41,847 nucleotides of DNA from Spirogloea muscicola. Its lineage: Eukaryota; Streptophyta; Zygnematophyceae; Spirogloeales; Spirogloeaceae. Both the position numbers and the translations under genes were made by a program. This document shows, piece by piece, positions 1 through 9,989 of the stretch. The notes below the pieces were generated by a model. That model ran no database searches. It was not told the origin of the DNA and worked only from the letters and a program-made list of their open reading frames with translations. Location: positions 528,070 through 569,916 of the forward strand of contig WELB01000085.1 in the NCBI GenBank assembly GCA_009602725.1, written 5' to 3'. How positions within the stretch are numbered: position 1 is the stretch's first letter; every line of letters starts with the position of its first letter.

Positions 1-14
1 ATGCGCGGTCGGTG

Positions 15-84
15 ATGGCGGACGAGGCCGGCTCTCTGGAGCCGGGAGAGGAGGGGGCGGCGGCGGCTCCTCGGGCGGCGGCGT

Positions 85-115
<31 letters not shown>

Positions 116-1096
116 AGTGGAGGAGGAGGAGGGAGGCGAGGAGGAGGAGGAGGAGGAGGAGGAGGAGGAGGAGTTCGTGATCCTGGAGCTGGACGACCGC
201 GCGGCCCAGTGCGCGCCGCTGGCCGGCCAGTACCTGCTTGCGGTCAGGACCGCCGTCGCGACCTCGGCCCCCAGCTGCCCTGCCGAACGGGCGCCCGCTG
301 CCGTGCTGTCAACTAGACATGGGCGCCGCCGCGTGCGCAGGGGCTCGACACGGACGCGCCGGTCCTGACGCTGGGCGACGGCATTCAGCTGGTGAGACGC
401 GCAGGGGGCCTCTGCTTTACTCGTCTAAAAGTATCCTGACGTCGAGACAGCTAAGCATTGCTAACCATGTACTGGGACCCTCAGCTCCAGCTCAAGCCCT
501 CGAGCCGCCCTCATCTCGGCCGTACCACCGGGCAGTTGAGCAGAAGCCCGGCCGCCAATGCCATTGGGGCCGCTCCAAGCTTGCCGAGGCCAATATGCTG
601 TCCTCCCACATGCTCGTTGCCATTGGCGACAAGATACTAGCCACTTATCCATAGGTTGATTCTATGAGAAAGTGCCCTCTAGGCCCAACCAAGAGGTTCC
701 TGTCTATCAATGCAGTCCTCATCTCATCTCATTGAGCTCTCGTCTCTGCACGAGTACGCCCTTGGATCCTGCATGCTGTTCGATGTTGGCCAAACGGGTG
801 AGAGCATGAACAACTTAGATACCACCGCTGCCAATTCGTGCAGGGACGGGCATCGCGGCTGCTGAGTGTAAGCCAGAGGTAGGACACAGAGACATTGCTG
901 CGTACTTAAGAAAGAGTCCCGATTTACCAAGTGGCCCTGGGCATTGCTTGTTGCTCCTCGTGCAGGGTCGTCAGAAAGGGCAGCCAATGGCCGCCAAGAC
1001 AACGGCGTGCCGCTGTCACCACCATGGCCACGGCTCATTGGCCAGACGCAGAGGAAGATACGGTTCTCCTTCGCTGATGGCCAGAAGGCCTCCTAA
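15..1096 (+). CDS. GTF3C6: Small subunit of transcription factor TFIIIC (GTF3C6 / tau55 type)
   Basis: TFIIIC binds the internal promoters of tRNA genes and recruits RNA polymerase III; this is one of its small subunits. My model has four exons: 15-242, 341-391, 716-797 and 966-1096. All junctions keep phase and give 163 residues ending in TAA. An Ala-rich then Glu-rich leader (about residues 15-54) is followed by FVILELDD. Exon 2 reads GLDTDAPVLTLGDGIQL, which matches the GIDTERPILQ-like stretch of human GTF3C6. Exon 3 contains HEYALGSCMLFDVGQ, matching its GEYEDTLGTCVIF-like stretch. Exon 4 ends LIGQTQRKIRFSFADGQKAS, the usual closing strand of the domain. Human GTF3C6 is about 213 residues, so this form is somewhat shorter. 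The ATG at 15 follows a GTG in frame; the true start could lie left of the window. The family call rests on three separate motif matches. Confidence 0.75.
60..176 (+). repeat. GCG then GAG triplet runs coding poly-Ala and poly-Glu
   Basis: A GCG-type run (about 78-117) passes into a GAG-type run (about 118-173) inside exon 1 of the TFIIIC subunit gene. They encode uninterrupted alanine and glutamate tracts. Acidic leaders are common in this subunit family; the alanine tract is probably a slippage product. Length may vary between strains. Confidence 0.9.
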
Positions 1097-1167
1097 TGGC
1101 AGTGTAGTCGCCGCTCTAGACCGTGCTTGCGCCAGCCAAGCAAGTCAATCAGCATAAGTGAGAGCGG

Positions 1168-3163
1168 ATGTCGCTTTCGTCGTGTCAACTACGTGGGCCA
1201 CTTGAGGCACCAGTCATGTGGTCAATTGCGGCTGTGGATGAGACTTACATGCGAAGCAGACTGGCGCCAAGTTGGCCAAATTGGAACAGGGGTGCCATTC
1301 AATGCCGGTTGGGCTGCTTGTGCTGAGGGTACGCAGCTTGGTATTGCAATGATAATGATTGAGAAAACGTCAATGTGGAAGTGGCAAGAAGCTGTTGTGG
1401 ATGACTGATGTTGCTTGTTTATGACGACAAGCTCATATGATGACTGCGTGGCTACCACCATATCCAGCGCAAAGACAGCTGACGCACATAAGACCTTAAA
1501 TCATGAACAAAGATGGCCAGGCATCATCCACTGACAGTCTATCTGCTATTCTGTGCCTCTTTATACCTGTTCGCCTGCTATTTTTGCCGAGAATGCACAA
1601 GTAGATTGGTCCCTTCGCAGATGGTGCTTCTCCTCGTGCTTTCTAATGAAGAAGAGGCCATCCCCTAAACCAAGCAGAAGCCAATGACAAGGGGCCAAGC
1701 AGGATGTAGGACAAAGTTCCATGTACTGAGCATCTGAGATGTCATATTAGAGCTTGTGCACATCTTCTACTCATTGCTTGTGTGGAGGAGTTTTTGAACA
1801 GCAGCACAGTGGCTAGTAGGTGCAGACTGAGAACAGCACCGCAGGCTTGTCAGCCTTTGACAGGCCTGCAGCGAGTAGCTGCGAGTTGCTCGCTTGGCTG
1901 CACGGCAAAACAGCCCTCATGGCAGGCCACCTAGGGACGAAGAGGCCGCCAAGAAAGAAGCAGAGTTTCGCAGGCCCAGCCCTCTGGCAGCTTTGCAGGC
2001 CCGTTGAGGGGCCAAGGGATAATGTGGTCTGCCCTCAGCCATGCTGTCTGTAAAGCGGCGCACTGGCCGCTCCTCTGCCCTTGATTTATGCCGCTATAAG
2101 GTTCATGATAGCTGCAAAAAGCATCCAGTACTCCACATGCCGGAAGCTCCGAGGCTCAGCGAGTATCATGCACCAAATCTTGGCTACATGTAACAGTGAG
2201 TTGGAGGATTAAATGCCCGTGGGAAGCACTCACACATGGTGAGCTATGTCAACGTGTCTCCTCTGAGGTTCACCTCTCCCAGGGCCAGCCACAGCTGGTC
2301 ATTGCATGAGGAGCTGTTTGCCTAGGCCGCCTCTTGAAAAGCTGGGCAGGCGGCCGGTCGGAAGGAGCGAGGACCGGGGCTACCACCTCACACTACAGGA
2401 CGTTGATGGCTGGCAGTGGTACAGCGAGCGTTTGCCACCTCCAAGTACAGGAGCATAATAGCACGCCAGAATTGCAGCATGGGCAAAACTTCCTTCGTGG
2501 ATCTTGGGCACGGCTACCGATGAAGCGAAGGTGCTATAATCTGCATCCAGCGCTATTGTAAGCAAGAGCTCGGTCCTGCTACCCAGGTACGAAGGAAGTC
2601 CAGAAAGCGCGGTCTGCTGCAGTTGCACCAGTAGGGCCAGAAGAGGATCCTGGACAAGTGGTAGTATGTCAAGCATCAGATAATGTGGGCTAGCAGCTCA
2701 GATCTTCCCAGGATCTTAGTTGCAATGGTTTTGCAGCTTAGATTGCGTAGACCTTCTTGCAAATGCAATCCAGCTAATGGAAGAGGCAAGTCACGTCCAG
2801 CACCTGGGAGCAGCGCATCAAGTAGCAGAAGCGAGTCGATCAGAGAGCTCACCGGCTGCTCACAATCCTTGCAAGATTGCCTGCCGCCCAAATCCGCGGC
2901 AGAAAGCCCGCAGGTACGCAACCGTGCCAGGAGTCACTTGATTGATATCTAGCGCTGCCTCTCCTCTCTGTCCGGAGAACCATCAGCGCGAGTGTCGGCA
3001 GCACTGAGCTGCGCAAGCTGCTCCATCCGCTGGCAAAAGCGCAGAGCCCAACCAGCAATACATCCTGAGTCCGCCGCCCTTGAGAAGGCTGAATTGCAAG
3101 ATCAGATTGGAGACAGAGCGCTCTTGCCCATGGTCGCCTCACATGCCGCGCTGCACCTTTCGT
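1168..3163 (+). CDS. Tentative unrecognised multi-exon gene (model incomplete)
   Basis: I do not recognise the product. Several short plus-strand segments read like protein and have usable splice edges. The first is an ATG at 1168 opening MSLSSCQLRGPLEAPVMWSI, with a possible donor at 1308. A second, after AG near 1924, reads PPRDEEAAKKEAEFRRPSPL. A third, after AG near 2329, reads PPLEKLGRRPVGRSEDRGYH and continues to DVDGWQWYSERLPPP. A fourth, around 2570-2655, contains TKEVQKARSAAVAPVGPEED. A fifth exon after AG at about 2737 precedes a last one (2952-3163) ending SHAALHLS and TAA at 3161-3163. The phases of the last two can be made to agree, but only with a 38-bp intron, which is suspiciously short. 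The interior is unresolved, and two genes are possible. It would converge on the SMIM4-like gene, about 40 bp away. Confidence 0.3.
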
Positions 3164-3201
3164 AAAGCCCCTGCCATAGTAGCTCTCAATGCAGCTACCA
3201 G

Positions 3202-3593
3202 CTACAATGGCAGCAGCGAAAGACAGCGGCAGGGGCGGCGAGGGATTCGAACGCGCACCTCTCGAACGGCCTGCCGCCGCTCGGCCTCAATTGCCGTCAC
3301 CTTGTCATCTGCGGCGAGAAGGCGTCACGACCAGGCCAGCCGTCAGCCCGGGGCCAGCAGCTCTCGCTGGCGGGCGAGCAGGCGAGTGCACGGCAGCAGC
3401 TGAGGCCGCAGCTGCTGCAGCTCGGCGAGGATCGTGGCGGCGCCGCTGGCGGCTCACAGAAGCCGGTCTTGATCATGAAGAGCTCCATGGCCGCGCCGGC
3501 AGCGAAGCACACGGCGGCCAGCCCGGAGTACCAGCGCCAGCCCTGGAGCTGCGGCGCGACGGCGCCGCCCGCTGGCATGCTGCGTCGCGCCAC
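3202..3593 (-). CDS. Short single-pass membrane protein resembling SMIM4/UQCC5
   Basis: This is a minus-strand gene with exon 1 at 3593-3458, an intron, and exon 2 from 3308 to a TAG at 3204-3202, giving 80 residues. The splice completes a tyrosine codon and yields the core GAAMELFMIKTGFYDKVTAI followed by EAERRQAVRE. A hydrophobic segment (WYSGLAAVCFAAGAAMELFM) spans about residues 20-39. Human SMIM4 (UQCC5), a 70-residue inner mitochondrial membrane protein needed for complex III assembly, has the same plan: a TM segment with GGTMEWIMIK, then FYDVYRRKASER. The shared G..ME..MIK and FYxxV spacing is the basis of the call. The last 20 residues (after the GAG at 3259) are unlike the family. 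A donor-like GTGCGC there could lead to a further exon, so the C terminus is uncertain. Confidence 0.62.
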
Positions 3594-4274
3594 GATCCTG
3601 GCGCCGCCGGCGGCGCCGGTCGAGCTCGCCCACCGGCTGCGACGGCGGCGGAGGCGCCGCAGCTCGCGGCGGAGGAGGCGGGGGCCCCTGCCCTCGGCTC
3701 ATCGGACTTGCCATTGCTGACACGGGGGTATTCATAAGGAAAAAAAAAGGAAAAAAGCGCCCAGTCTGCCAATCCCGTGGCTCCGCTACTCACCGGATTA
3801 TTGCTCGCCCATACTGATCACAAGATTTTCCCAAACCCCCAACCCCCCACGCCAGCGGCAGGCCAGAAACCTAGACGAGACCTCGACCCCCGAGCGCAGG
3901 ACCCCGTCCATGCCCCCCCCCCCCTTCCCTCACTCCCTCTCCCTCCCTTACTCTCACATGGGTATTATTTTACTCTCACATGTTTGGCCGTCCAAGAGCC
4001 CCAGTCCTAGACAAGCTCTGTCCTCGGTCCGCTCCCCCTGCTCCCCTCCCTCTTCCGGCCAGCTCCCTGTCCCACCTTCCATCTGCTGGGAGCTCGCTCA
4101 CTCTCAGGTGATCGCCCAGGCAATCTGGAGCGCAGTGAGGACTTATCTGCACAGTGTGAGGCTGGGACAACAGTGTGCTGAGTGGGGGACTGGTGGGGAT
4201 CCTCACTTCCGAGTCCCAGCGTGGGCACAGATGCCGCACGGGTGCCGACAAGTTCGGCCGTAACCTGCAAGCCC
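3594..4274. promoter_or_regulatory. Spacer between two divergent genes, presumed shared promoter region
   Basis: About 680 bp separate the start of the SMIM4-like gene (-) from the chosen start of PIG-H (+). I see no gene here. It holds an A-rich run near 3741-3756, a C-rich pyrimidine tract (about 3909-3955) and two copies of TTACTCTCACATG (about 3948-3985). Divergent promoters are inferred from gene orientation only; no TATA or initiator element could be assigned. Confidence 0.4.
3909..3955 (+). repeat. C-rich polypyrimidine tract
   Basis: A run of eleven or so cytosines leads into CCCTCACTCCCTCTCC-type low-complexity sequence. The strand bias is strong (almost no G). It lies between divergent genes, so it may affect promoter structure, but no function can be read from sequence. 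Confidence 0.8.
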
Positions 4275-5851
4275 ATGGGGGGGTATGACGACAGAGGCGA
4301 CGGCAAGTCGGGCGTAGAGCAACCACCAGAGTATGCGGCATCGTCGTCGTCGTCATCATCATCAGCGGAGCGGTTGGCAACGCTTGCTGCAGCGAAGTTG
4401 CGCCGCCGCGGCCTCCGGTACCAGCACCTCATCGAGGGCCTCCCATGGGTGGAGCGCCACGAGGTCGCCCTCCTGCGCTACGCCGCCGCCGCCGGCAGCG
4501 GCCGCGCGGCGCCCGCCTGGCTGCAGCACGCCGCCGCTTGGTGGGCGGCACTGTGCAAGCTCCACGGCGGCCTCACACGCGCCATCCTTGTCTCGTCTGC
4601 TGCCGGCACCCTCCAGGTGATCAGCCGCATCCGGCGAGACTGCACCGAGTAGCGGTCACGCTAGCCGTCTCTGGCGCCCGTGACCGGTCCAGCTCGTTGT
4701 ATCCTGTCGTCAATCGCAGCCGGTTAACGGGAAACTGCCTGCACTCCTGTATGGCACGCTGCGGCTGCAGGCAGCATACGGCAGCTGGCGCATCACTGGT
4801 GCAGCGCTCGCCGCACTCCTCTCCTACTGGCTCTTCCGCTCCCGTACCGTCGTCAAAGGCAGGCCCCACCCTCAGCCCCTGTCCAATCTTGCTGCACCGC
4901 CGTCGTCAATGCCCACATGGCCCAGCTGTCAGCGTGTCATGGGGCTCCTGCTGCAGCATGCCTTGGCCGTCACGCAGCAGACTACATCAGCAGGTAGCGG
5001 GCCTCGCAAAGGATGCAAGTTGTCTCAGCCAGTGGCACACGCCACCCCCTGCTGACAAGCTCGCAATGCTGCTGCTGTCGGCCGACTGCAGAATCAGTCG
5101 TAGTCCTCCACGCCCTCGGCATCCAGCTCGAGGCTCACCACCGCAGGTCAGTGACCACCCTTGCCACCCATCACACGGCCCACCCCGGCGTATAATGCTG
5201 TCATTACTTTCAGAGATTCCTAAGCTCTCGAACATTCTCTTTCAGGTATGAAACTCCGACAATGTGGACCTCAAGGAATGGTCAAGGACATGACCAGCCA
5301 CTGCGTGCTTGACTGCTTCTTCCTGCCAAATTGTCCGCAAGCTGCGGGTCTTGAACTCACAAGATGCTGCCGCCTGGGCCGGGGACTGCAGCGGGTGGGT
5401 GAAGCGCCACTTTGTACCCTTTGAACTGCTGGCTGCAGCGGTCATCAACGAGGCGGTTACACCTACAATCTGCTACTTCTACCTCGCACTCCTCATTGCC
5501 CACGAGGACCACCTGCTCCTTGCCTTCCCTGTCAGACTCTGGAGCAGACTCTGCAAGCTGGCTCTCTCAATGCCTCTCGACTCGCTTCTCACTATGCTAT
5601 CATCTGAGGTCGATGCTTGTTGACAGATAGTTGATGATGTTTTGGCACCTCAGCATGCCTCTATCCCCCATGATTGTAGCTGTCAACAGTCCGAAGTCCT
5701 AGTTGGCCTAATGCCTTCTTGTGGGTCTTGGCAGGTCACAAGGCCGCCCTTGGAGGTACTCGTGCCCGTACGAAACTCGCTGACCGCTGCATTGAGCAGC
5801 GCTTCAGGAGCCCTAAAGCCCAAGCGCCATGCTGGAGACAGCCTAGACTGA
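4275..5851 (+). CDS. PIGH: PIG-H, subunit of the GPI GlcNAc transferase
   Basis: PIG-H is part of the ER enzyme complex (GPI-GnT) that adds GlcNAc to phosphatidylinositol, the first step of GPI-anchor synthesis. My five exons are 4275-4616, 4720-4858, 5092-5146, 5392-5530 and 5735-5851. All phases agree and give 263 residues. A membrane segment (ITGAALAALLSYWLF, about residues 140-155) precedes the PIG-H domain. That domain reads ESVVVLHALGIQLEAHHRSG, then FVPFELLAAAVINEAV, then YFYLALLIAHEDHLLLAFP. It closes with RPPLEVLVPVRNSL. These match the family hallmarks LGIQ, the basic/FIP stretch, VINEA and the R-x-x-L-E/D-x-L closing helix. Human PIG-H is about 188 residues; the extra length is a Ser-rich, low-complexity N terminus. 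An in-frame ATG at 4182 would add 31 residues. Intron 2 appears to use a GC donor. Confidence 0.9.
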
Positions 5852-5988
5852 TACTCAGCACAAATGGCGACAAGAGTGTGGCATGGGATGAGCACGCATA
5901 CCACACTATATAGGGTTGCTAATGCAAAGCCGGCTAATCCTCCTGGCTCCATGTGCTACTTTACAACATAATCTAAGATATGTCCGAG

Positions 5989-7476
5989 TTATTGTTCTCG
6001 TTTGCCCGATTCCTGCAGCGGAGTTGGAGTCTCAGGTGAGTAGAAGTACTGGAGGGTGAGTAGGAGGAAGACGATTGTAAGCAGCGCCAGTTTGGCCCAC
6101 TGCACATCCTCCACCGTTAGGCCCTCTGCAATTGTCAGGAGGACCAGGAATGCGAGCAAGCCATACAGCTGCTTGCGCCACTTGGCACCCGCGGAGGTCC
6201 TCGCGGCTTCCGCCACCTTCTTGGCCTCACCCTCGATTGCCACCTTTTCTGCCACGTTGCGATCCTTCCAGGCCTGCAGCAGCATGACCAGGCAGGCTCA
6301 GGATTCTCTGGTGCTCCTCTTGCAGCAGCTTTACAACAGCAGCATCCGTGCATTACATCCCTTTCCAACTTCTAGACTGATACCTCGATCTCGTGGATTA
6401 AACCTAAACTACCCGCCTCCTGGTCACATTGCCCCTTTCTAAACAACGGTGCAATGCTATCAGAGGCTGTATTGCCAGCTTACTCGTTCATCTTCAACCA
6501 TCTAGATTTCATAAAAGCCAGAGTGCGGAGCAGAATGGTATCCATGGTATTCTCAGCAATGACCTAGCCCACAGGCAGGGTGACAGGCTCACCGTGAATG
6601 GCCGGTACAGGCCCTTGAAGAAGAGCCCCTCCGAGCGCGCCTGCTCCACACCTCGCTCGAATGCGTCCAGGTCACCCTCCCTAGCCTCCAGCTCCTGGCG
6701 GGCTGCCGCCAGCTCTGCCTCGAAGTCCCGTGTGTCATTCTCCATCTGTTCCAGTACCTGCGTGGCAGCTCGGTGCGGGTTCAGGCCTTCAATATTCCAT
6801 TGAACCAACAGCATCATTGGCAGTGGTAAAGCCGGCCCCAGACCACCCACAGACTAAGCATTGCAAAAGTCAACACAGGCTGCTCACGTTCTAAAGTTAG
6901 GCCTTCCAAAGCGCCCAATGACAGCGCTCGAGTGCTTGTTGCAAGGACTTCATCAGCAGAACGTGTGCTTTGACAGGCCTGGTATCGTGCTCAGGCCTCA
7001 GAGACTAATTCTCACATGTAAACCTCACCCCTTTCACTACAAAACGCAGACTCGAGGAAGAAGAGCCTCACCCGGGAGCCAGCCTCGTCCATGCCACGCA
7101 AGGCCTCGCCGCGGATGCGCTCGTACTCGGCGCCCGCGCCCTCCGCAATGTCGGCCAGCGCCTTGGACTGCTCGTCCACGAAGTCCGACACCCGCAGCTT
7201 GCCAGACTGCAGGCGGATCATCTCCACCAGCTTCCCCTGCACGGCCTCGCTGCCAGCTGCCTCGCCGCTGCCCTCTGGCGAAGCCGCCGCACGCAGCAGC
7301 CGCCTGCGAGCCGAGGCCGTCCACCGCCTTGCCCCGGCGCTGTGGCGGCTCCCCAGCAGCGGCGGCAGGCGAATGCCAACGACTCCGCCGTTGCTACCGT
7401 GGGCCAACGCCGCGAGCTCCAACGAGGCGGCCATGGAGGCGCCAAGCGTGTTGCCAAGCTTCGCAGCAAAACACAC
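5989..7476 (-). CDS. Plastid-type coiled-coil protein with two C-terminal membrane segments
   Basis: This minus-strand gene has three exons: 7476-7072, 6757-6593 and 6273-5989. Each junction falls in phase 0 and the product is 284 residues. The first 60 or so residues are rich in Ala, Ser and Arg with few acidic residues, as in plastid transit peptides. Next comes a helical stretch (VQGKLVEMIRLQSGKLRVSD, then FVDEQSKALADIAEGAGAEY). Exon 2 is an acidic heptad-like coiled coil (VLEQMENDTRDFEAELAAAR onward). Two hydrophobic segments follow near residues 226-243 (LYGLLAFLVLLTIAEGL) and 250-268 (AKLALLTIVFLLLTLQYF), with a short polar tail. I do not know the family name. A plastid or thylakoid membrane location is inferred, not shown. 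A second in-frame start (MAASLELAAL, near 7434) is possible. It converges with PIG-H. Confidence 0.75.
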
Positions 7477-7639
7477 TGTGCTAGGCAGTAGTCAAGAGTC
7501 CCGCCGGCGTGTGCCAGACGTTCGAGGAGGAAGGCTGAGCGGCCATGTCGTCGGCCCGGCAAGAATCCCTGCAGTGAGTGCTCACATTTGCTGGCCCCCC
7601 CGGCCGCAAAGCGCAAGCAGATGCGCGCACAGCAGGTGC

Positions 7640-8060
7640 CCGAGGGCTGAGAGCGAGACGCAGAAAGAAGAAAGTGCTCGCCCATTGAGAATAGGGGCTG
7701 GAACAACCAGCCCGAAAGAGAGAAGGCGCGCGGTGCGCATGAACTTGAAGCGAGGCCAATTCAAGCCAATACATTGTTCAGGCAGAAAATGCAGAAAGTG
7801 CAAAGAATGCAGCGCAAAGAGAATGAAAGAGTACGAGAAGGGGGCCAGGGGAAGCGCTAAGAAACAGATACAAAGCTGCTACGAGACACTCAGTAACCCC
7901 TGCTAAGCAGCCGCAGATCAGAGATGCTGGGCTCCTGGAAGTGGGTCCCCTGGCCAGAGCCAGAGGCAGCAGCGAGGGCTCTTGGGTGCATGGACTCTTT
8001 GGGAACACGGGTCCAGGCTCGTAGGGAAAGACGTAGGGGCTTCACCTTATCTACTCACAG
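7640..8060 (-). mobile_element. Retroelement fragment A: 3' end only, minus strand
   Basis: Read on the minus strand, this piece aligns by eye with the last codons and 3' tail of the larger copies. Around 8000-7915 it has GCTCTGGCCAGGGGACCC and CTGATCTGCGG, followed by a TGA-ended frame. Near 7740-7670 lies the tail hairpin (GGGCTGGTTGTTCCAGCCC), followed by TTCTCAATGGGCGAGCAC. No intact frame remains. It sits just upstream of the start of the plastid-type gene, so it may lie in or next to that gene's promoter. Confidence 0.7.
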
Positions 8061-8084
8061 CCCTCTACAATCAGAGAAGAAGTG

Positions 8085-9340
8085 GCACTCCCAATGGGGG
8101 CAAGGGCTGCGAAAAGCCAGCCCAAAAAGAATTCACAAAGGTTCAGAGGGGCCTAAGAGCGGTGAGCAGCTACAAAGGGGCCTGAGGATGCAATGGTAAA
8201 ACAGGGGGAGGATGGATCACCCAATAAGTACGAGTGAGGAGCCTCAGATCCGACAGACTAGCTGCCGGGAAGCTATCACCCTGACGAAAGCCAGAGCCCG
8301 CAGCGAGAGCACGGCCAGCTCGCAGATGCAGAGCGTGGGCCATGGACCGCTGCAGGGATACAGAGAGGCGCATCCGATATACCTGAGCCCACGAGCCCGC
8401 GGCGTTGAAGTCGGCTGGCTCGCCGCGTCTGCGGGACACAGCCCGCCGCGCAAGCCTAGCCAATAGGTCAAGCCACTGGGACCCAAGAGCCCCGTGCACG
8501 TCCACCGCCAAGGGGACGAACTCGTCGGCAGGTGGGTGATCGGAGTGCTTGGCCGCCTTGCAGCGAGCGGCCTTCGAGGCAGCGTGGCCGGCCCGCGAGG
8601 CAGAGAGCCCCAGGTTGGAGCGGTCGACCACATCGGTGGTGACTACATCGGCTATGATCCGCGCGCCACCTGTCGGCGTGGACGCCACCAGGTCCACACG
8701 ACGCGTATGGTGTCCGTCAGCCCTCTCGAGGATGGGCATGACCGAGGCGTTCTCCATCGCTACCGTGTAGCCCGCCTCCTGAAAGATCCCGAACATAGCA
8801 TCACGCAAGAGGTCGTGCGCAGCTGTTCGTTCGCCTCCAGTGGCGCAGCGGAGGAGATGCGCCGCCAGCTCCGCCGGGTCCGTCGACCGCTCCCCACATT
8901 CGCACTGCAGCACGCCCAGCAGGCAGGGCGGGGGGAGGCCCAGCAGGCGATGCGTGGCCGTGCGGAACAGCTCGTCCGGCAGCCTGAGCGCATCATACAG
9001 TGGGAGCGCAGAGAGCCAGGCTGCCGCGCCGGGGGAGGCGGCCGACAGCAGCCGAGCACGGCCGCGCACGTCGCCTGCGGGGAGGAGCTGCAGCGTGTCC
9101 GTGAACGTCGCCTTGTCCACAGCAGCCATGTATCGCGCCTGCGCCTGCGAGTCGGAGGTGTGGGCGAGGTGAGCGAAGAGGACCACGCTCTCTGCAAGGG
9201 CCGGATGCTCCGCGAGTAACCCGTCCTGGGCTGAGCGGAGGGCCTCCTGGAAAGGCAGCGAGCCAGTCGCCACCTCCTCCACAACCTGCTGCAGCAGGGG
9301 CCGCCCATCATGGAGGAAGAATCCTGTATGCATCTGGCTG
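8085..9340 (-). mobile_element. Retroelement copy B: 5'-truncated, long open C-terminal frame
   Basis: A minus-strand open frame (9333-8170, about 387 residues) is the best-preserved copy. It begins in mid-protein (MHTGFFLHDGRPLLQQ) at the point matched by position 10213 in copy C. Visible parts include WLSALPLYDALRLPDELF, a CxC...HLLRC zinc-knuckle-like motif (LQCECGERSTDPAELAAHLL), then AAHDLLRDAMFGIFQEAGY. Next is RRVDLVAST with IIADVVTTDV, which resembles a PD-(D/E)XK nuclease core. It ends with FVPLAVDVHGALGSQWLDLL and SLQRSMAHALHLRAGRAL. This layout is known from the C-terminal part of non-LTR reverse transcriptase proteins of algae and oomycetes. The reverse transcriptase itself is missing. 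A 3' tail with the family hairpin lies at about 8160-8085. Immobile relic, though the frame is open. Confidence 0.75.
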
Positions 9341-9640
9341 GCAGTTTACAGCCAGCCCCTCTCTTCTATGGGCGAGCTCATCTTCTTTACAGCCTACTCT
9401 TTGATACCAGCAGCCGCATTTCTTTTCTTTTACAATCTGGCCGCGCTTCCTCGCCCCCTTGGGGTATTTCGGCATCGATTTAGCGACCTTTATGTGTTGA
9501 CCCGTGTTTACTGGGCGGGTCAGTTTGCAGTGGGTGATGTACGTCACGGGATGTGCTTGCCTTTTGTACTTGGCCATATTGTAAATACACGAAAGTTGTC
9601 GCTTAGAAGAGCAACTTTCTTATCCACGGCCCGTCTTGGG
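9341..9640. other. Spacer between two oppositely oriented retroelement copies
   Basis: Copy B (-) and copy C (+) meet head to head here. A minus-strand frame of about 89 codons (9577-9308) covers part of it, but it matches nothing I know and is basic and Lys-rich. It could be leftover 5' sequence of an element. I see no cellular gene. Confidence 0.4.
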
Positions 9641-9989
9641 TTGTGGCCGCCACCCCTCGGAAACCCCGGGCCGCCGCTGGCGCCGACGCCGGCCTGTCCC
9701 TCAGGGCCGAGAAGTGCGTAGCGTGGTCTCCTCGGGGCCTCCCTGCCCCCTTGCCTCTGCCTCAAGGGTGCCAGACTCCTCCGGGCGGCCTCACCATCCC
9801 CCTCGGCACGCCGTCTTTTGTGGACGAGCAGCTGCGCGCCCGGCTCCAGGAGCACCTCCGGCCGGCGGCCCGCCTCCCTGAGCTGCAGGACATGCAGCTG
9901 GCCCTGGCTGTGCTCACCAAGAGCATCTTGCAGCGGGCCCCACTACCTTGCGCGGGCTACGCCTCCCTGCCCCGTGGTGCTAGCGGCCT

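Noticed and set aside
3225-3308. tRNA-like signals on the minus strand (GTTCGAATCCC B-box and GGCCGAGCGG A-box-like)
   Set aside because: The T-stem arms (GCGCG against CCCTC) do not pair, no acceptor stem could be built, and the stretch is better explained as exon 2 of the SMIM4-like gene.
4182-4274. Upstream start for PIG-H at 4182
   Set aside because: It adds 31 residues of low-complexity sequence with no family support. Kept only as an alternative.
4445-5251. 268-codon plus-strand frame over PIG-H
   Set aside because: It crosses PIG-H exons and introns in another frame, is Arg/Pro/His-rich, and has no recognisable motif. It is a GC-rich shadow.
5243-5310. Extra PIG-H exon after TTTCAG at 5245
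   Set aside because: Its frame hits a stop and does not link to the next exon. Joining 5146 directly to 5392 gives the expected HHRSGWVKRHFVPF.
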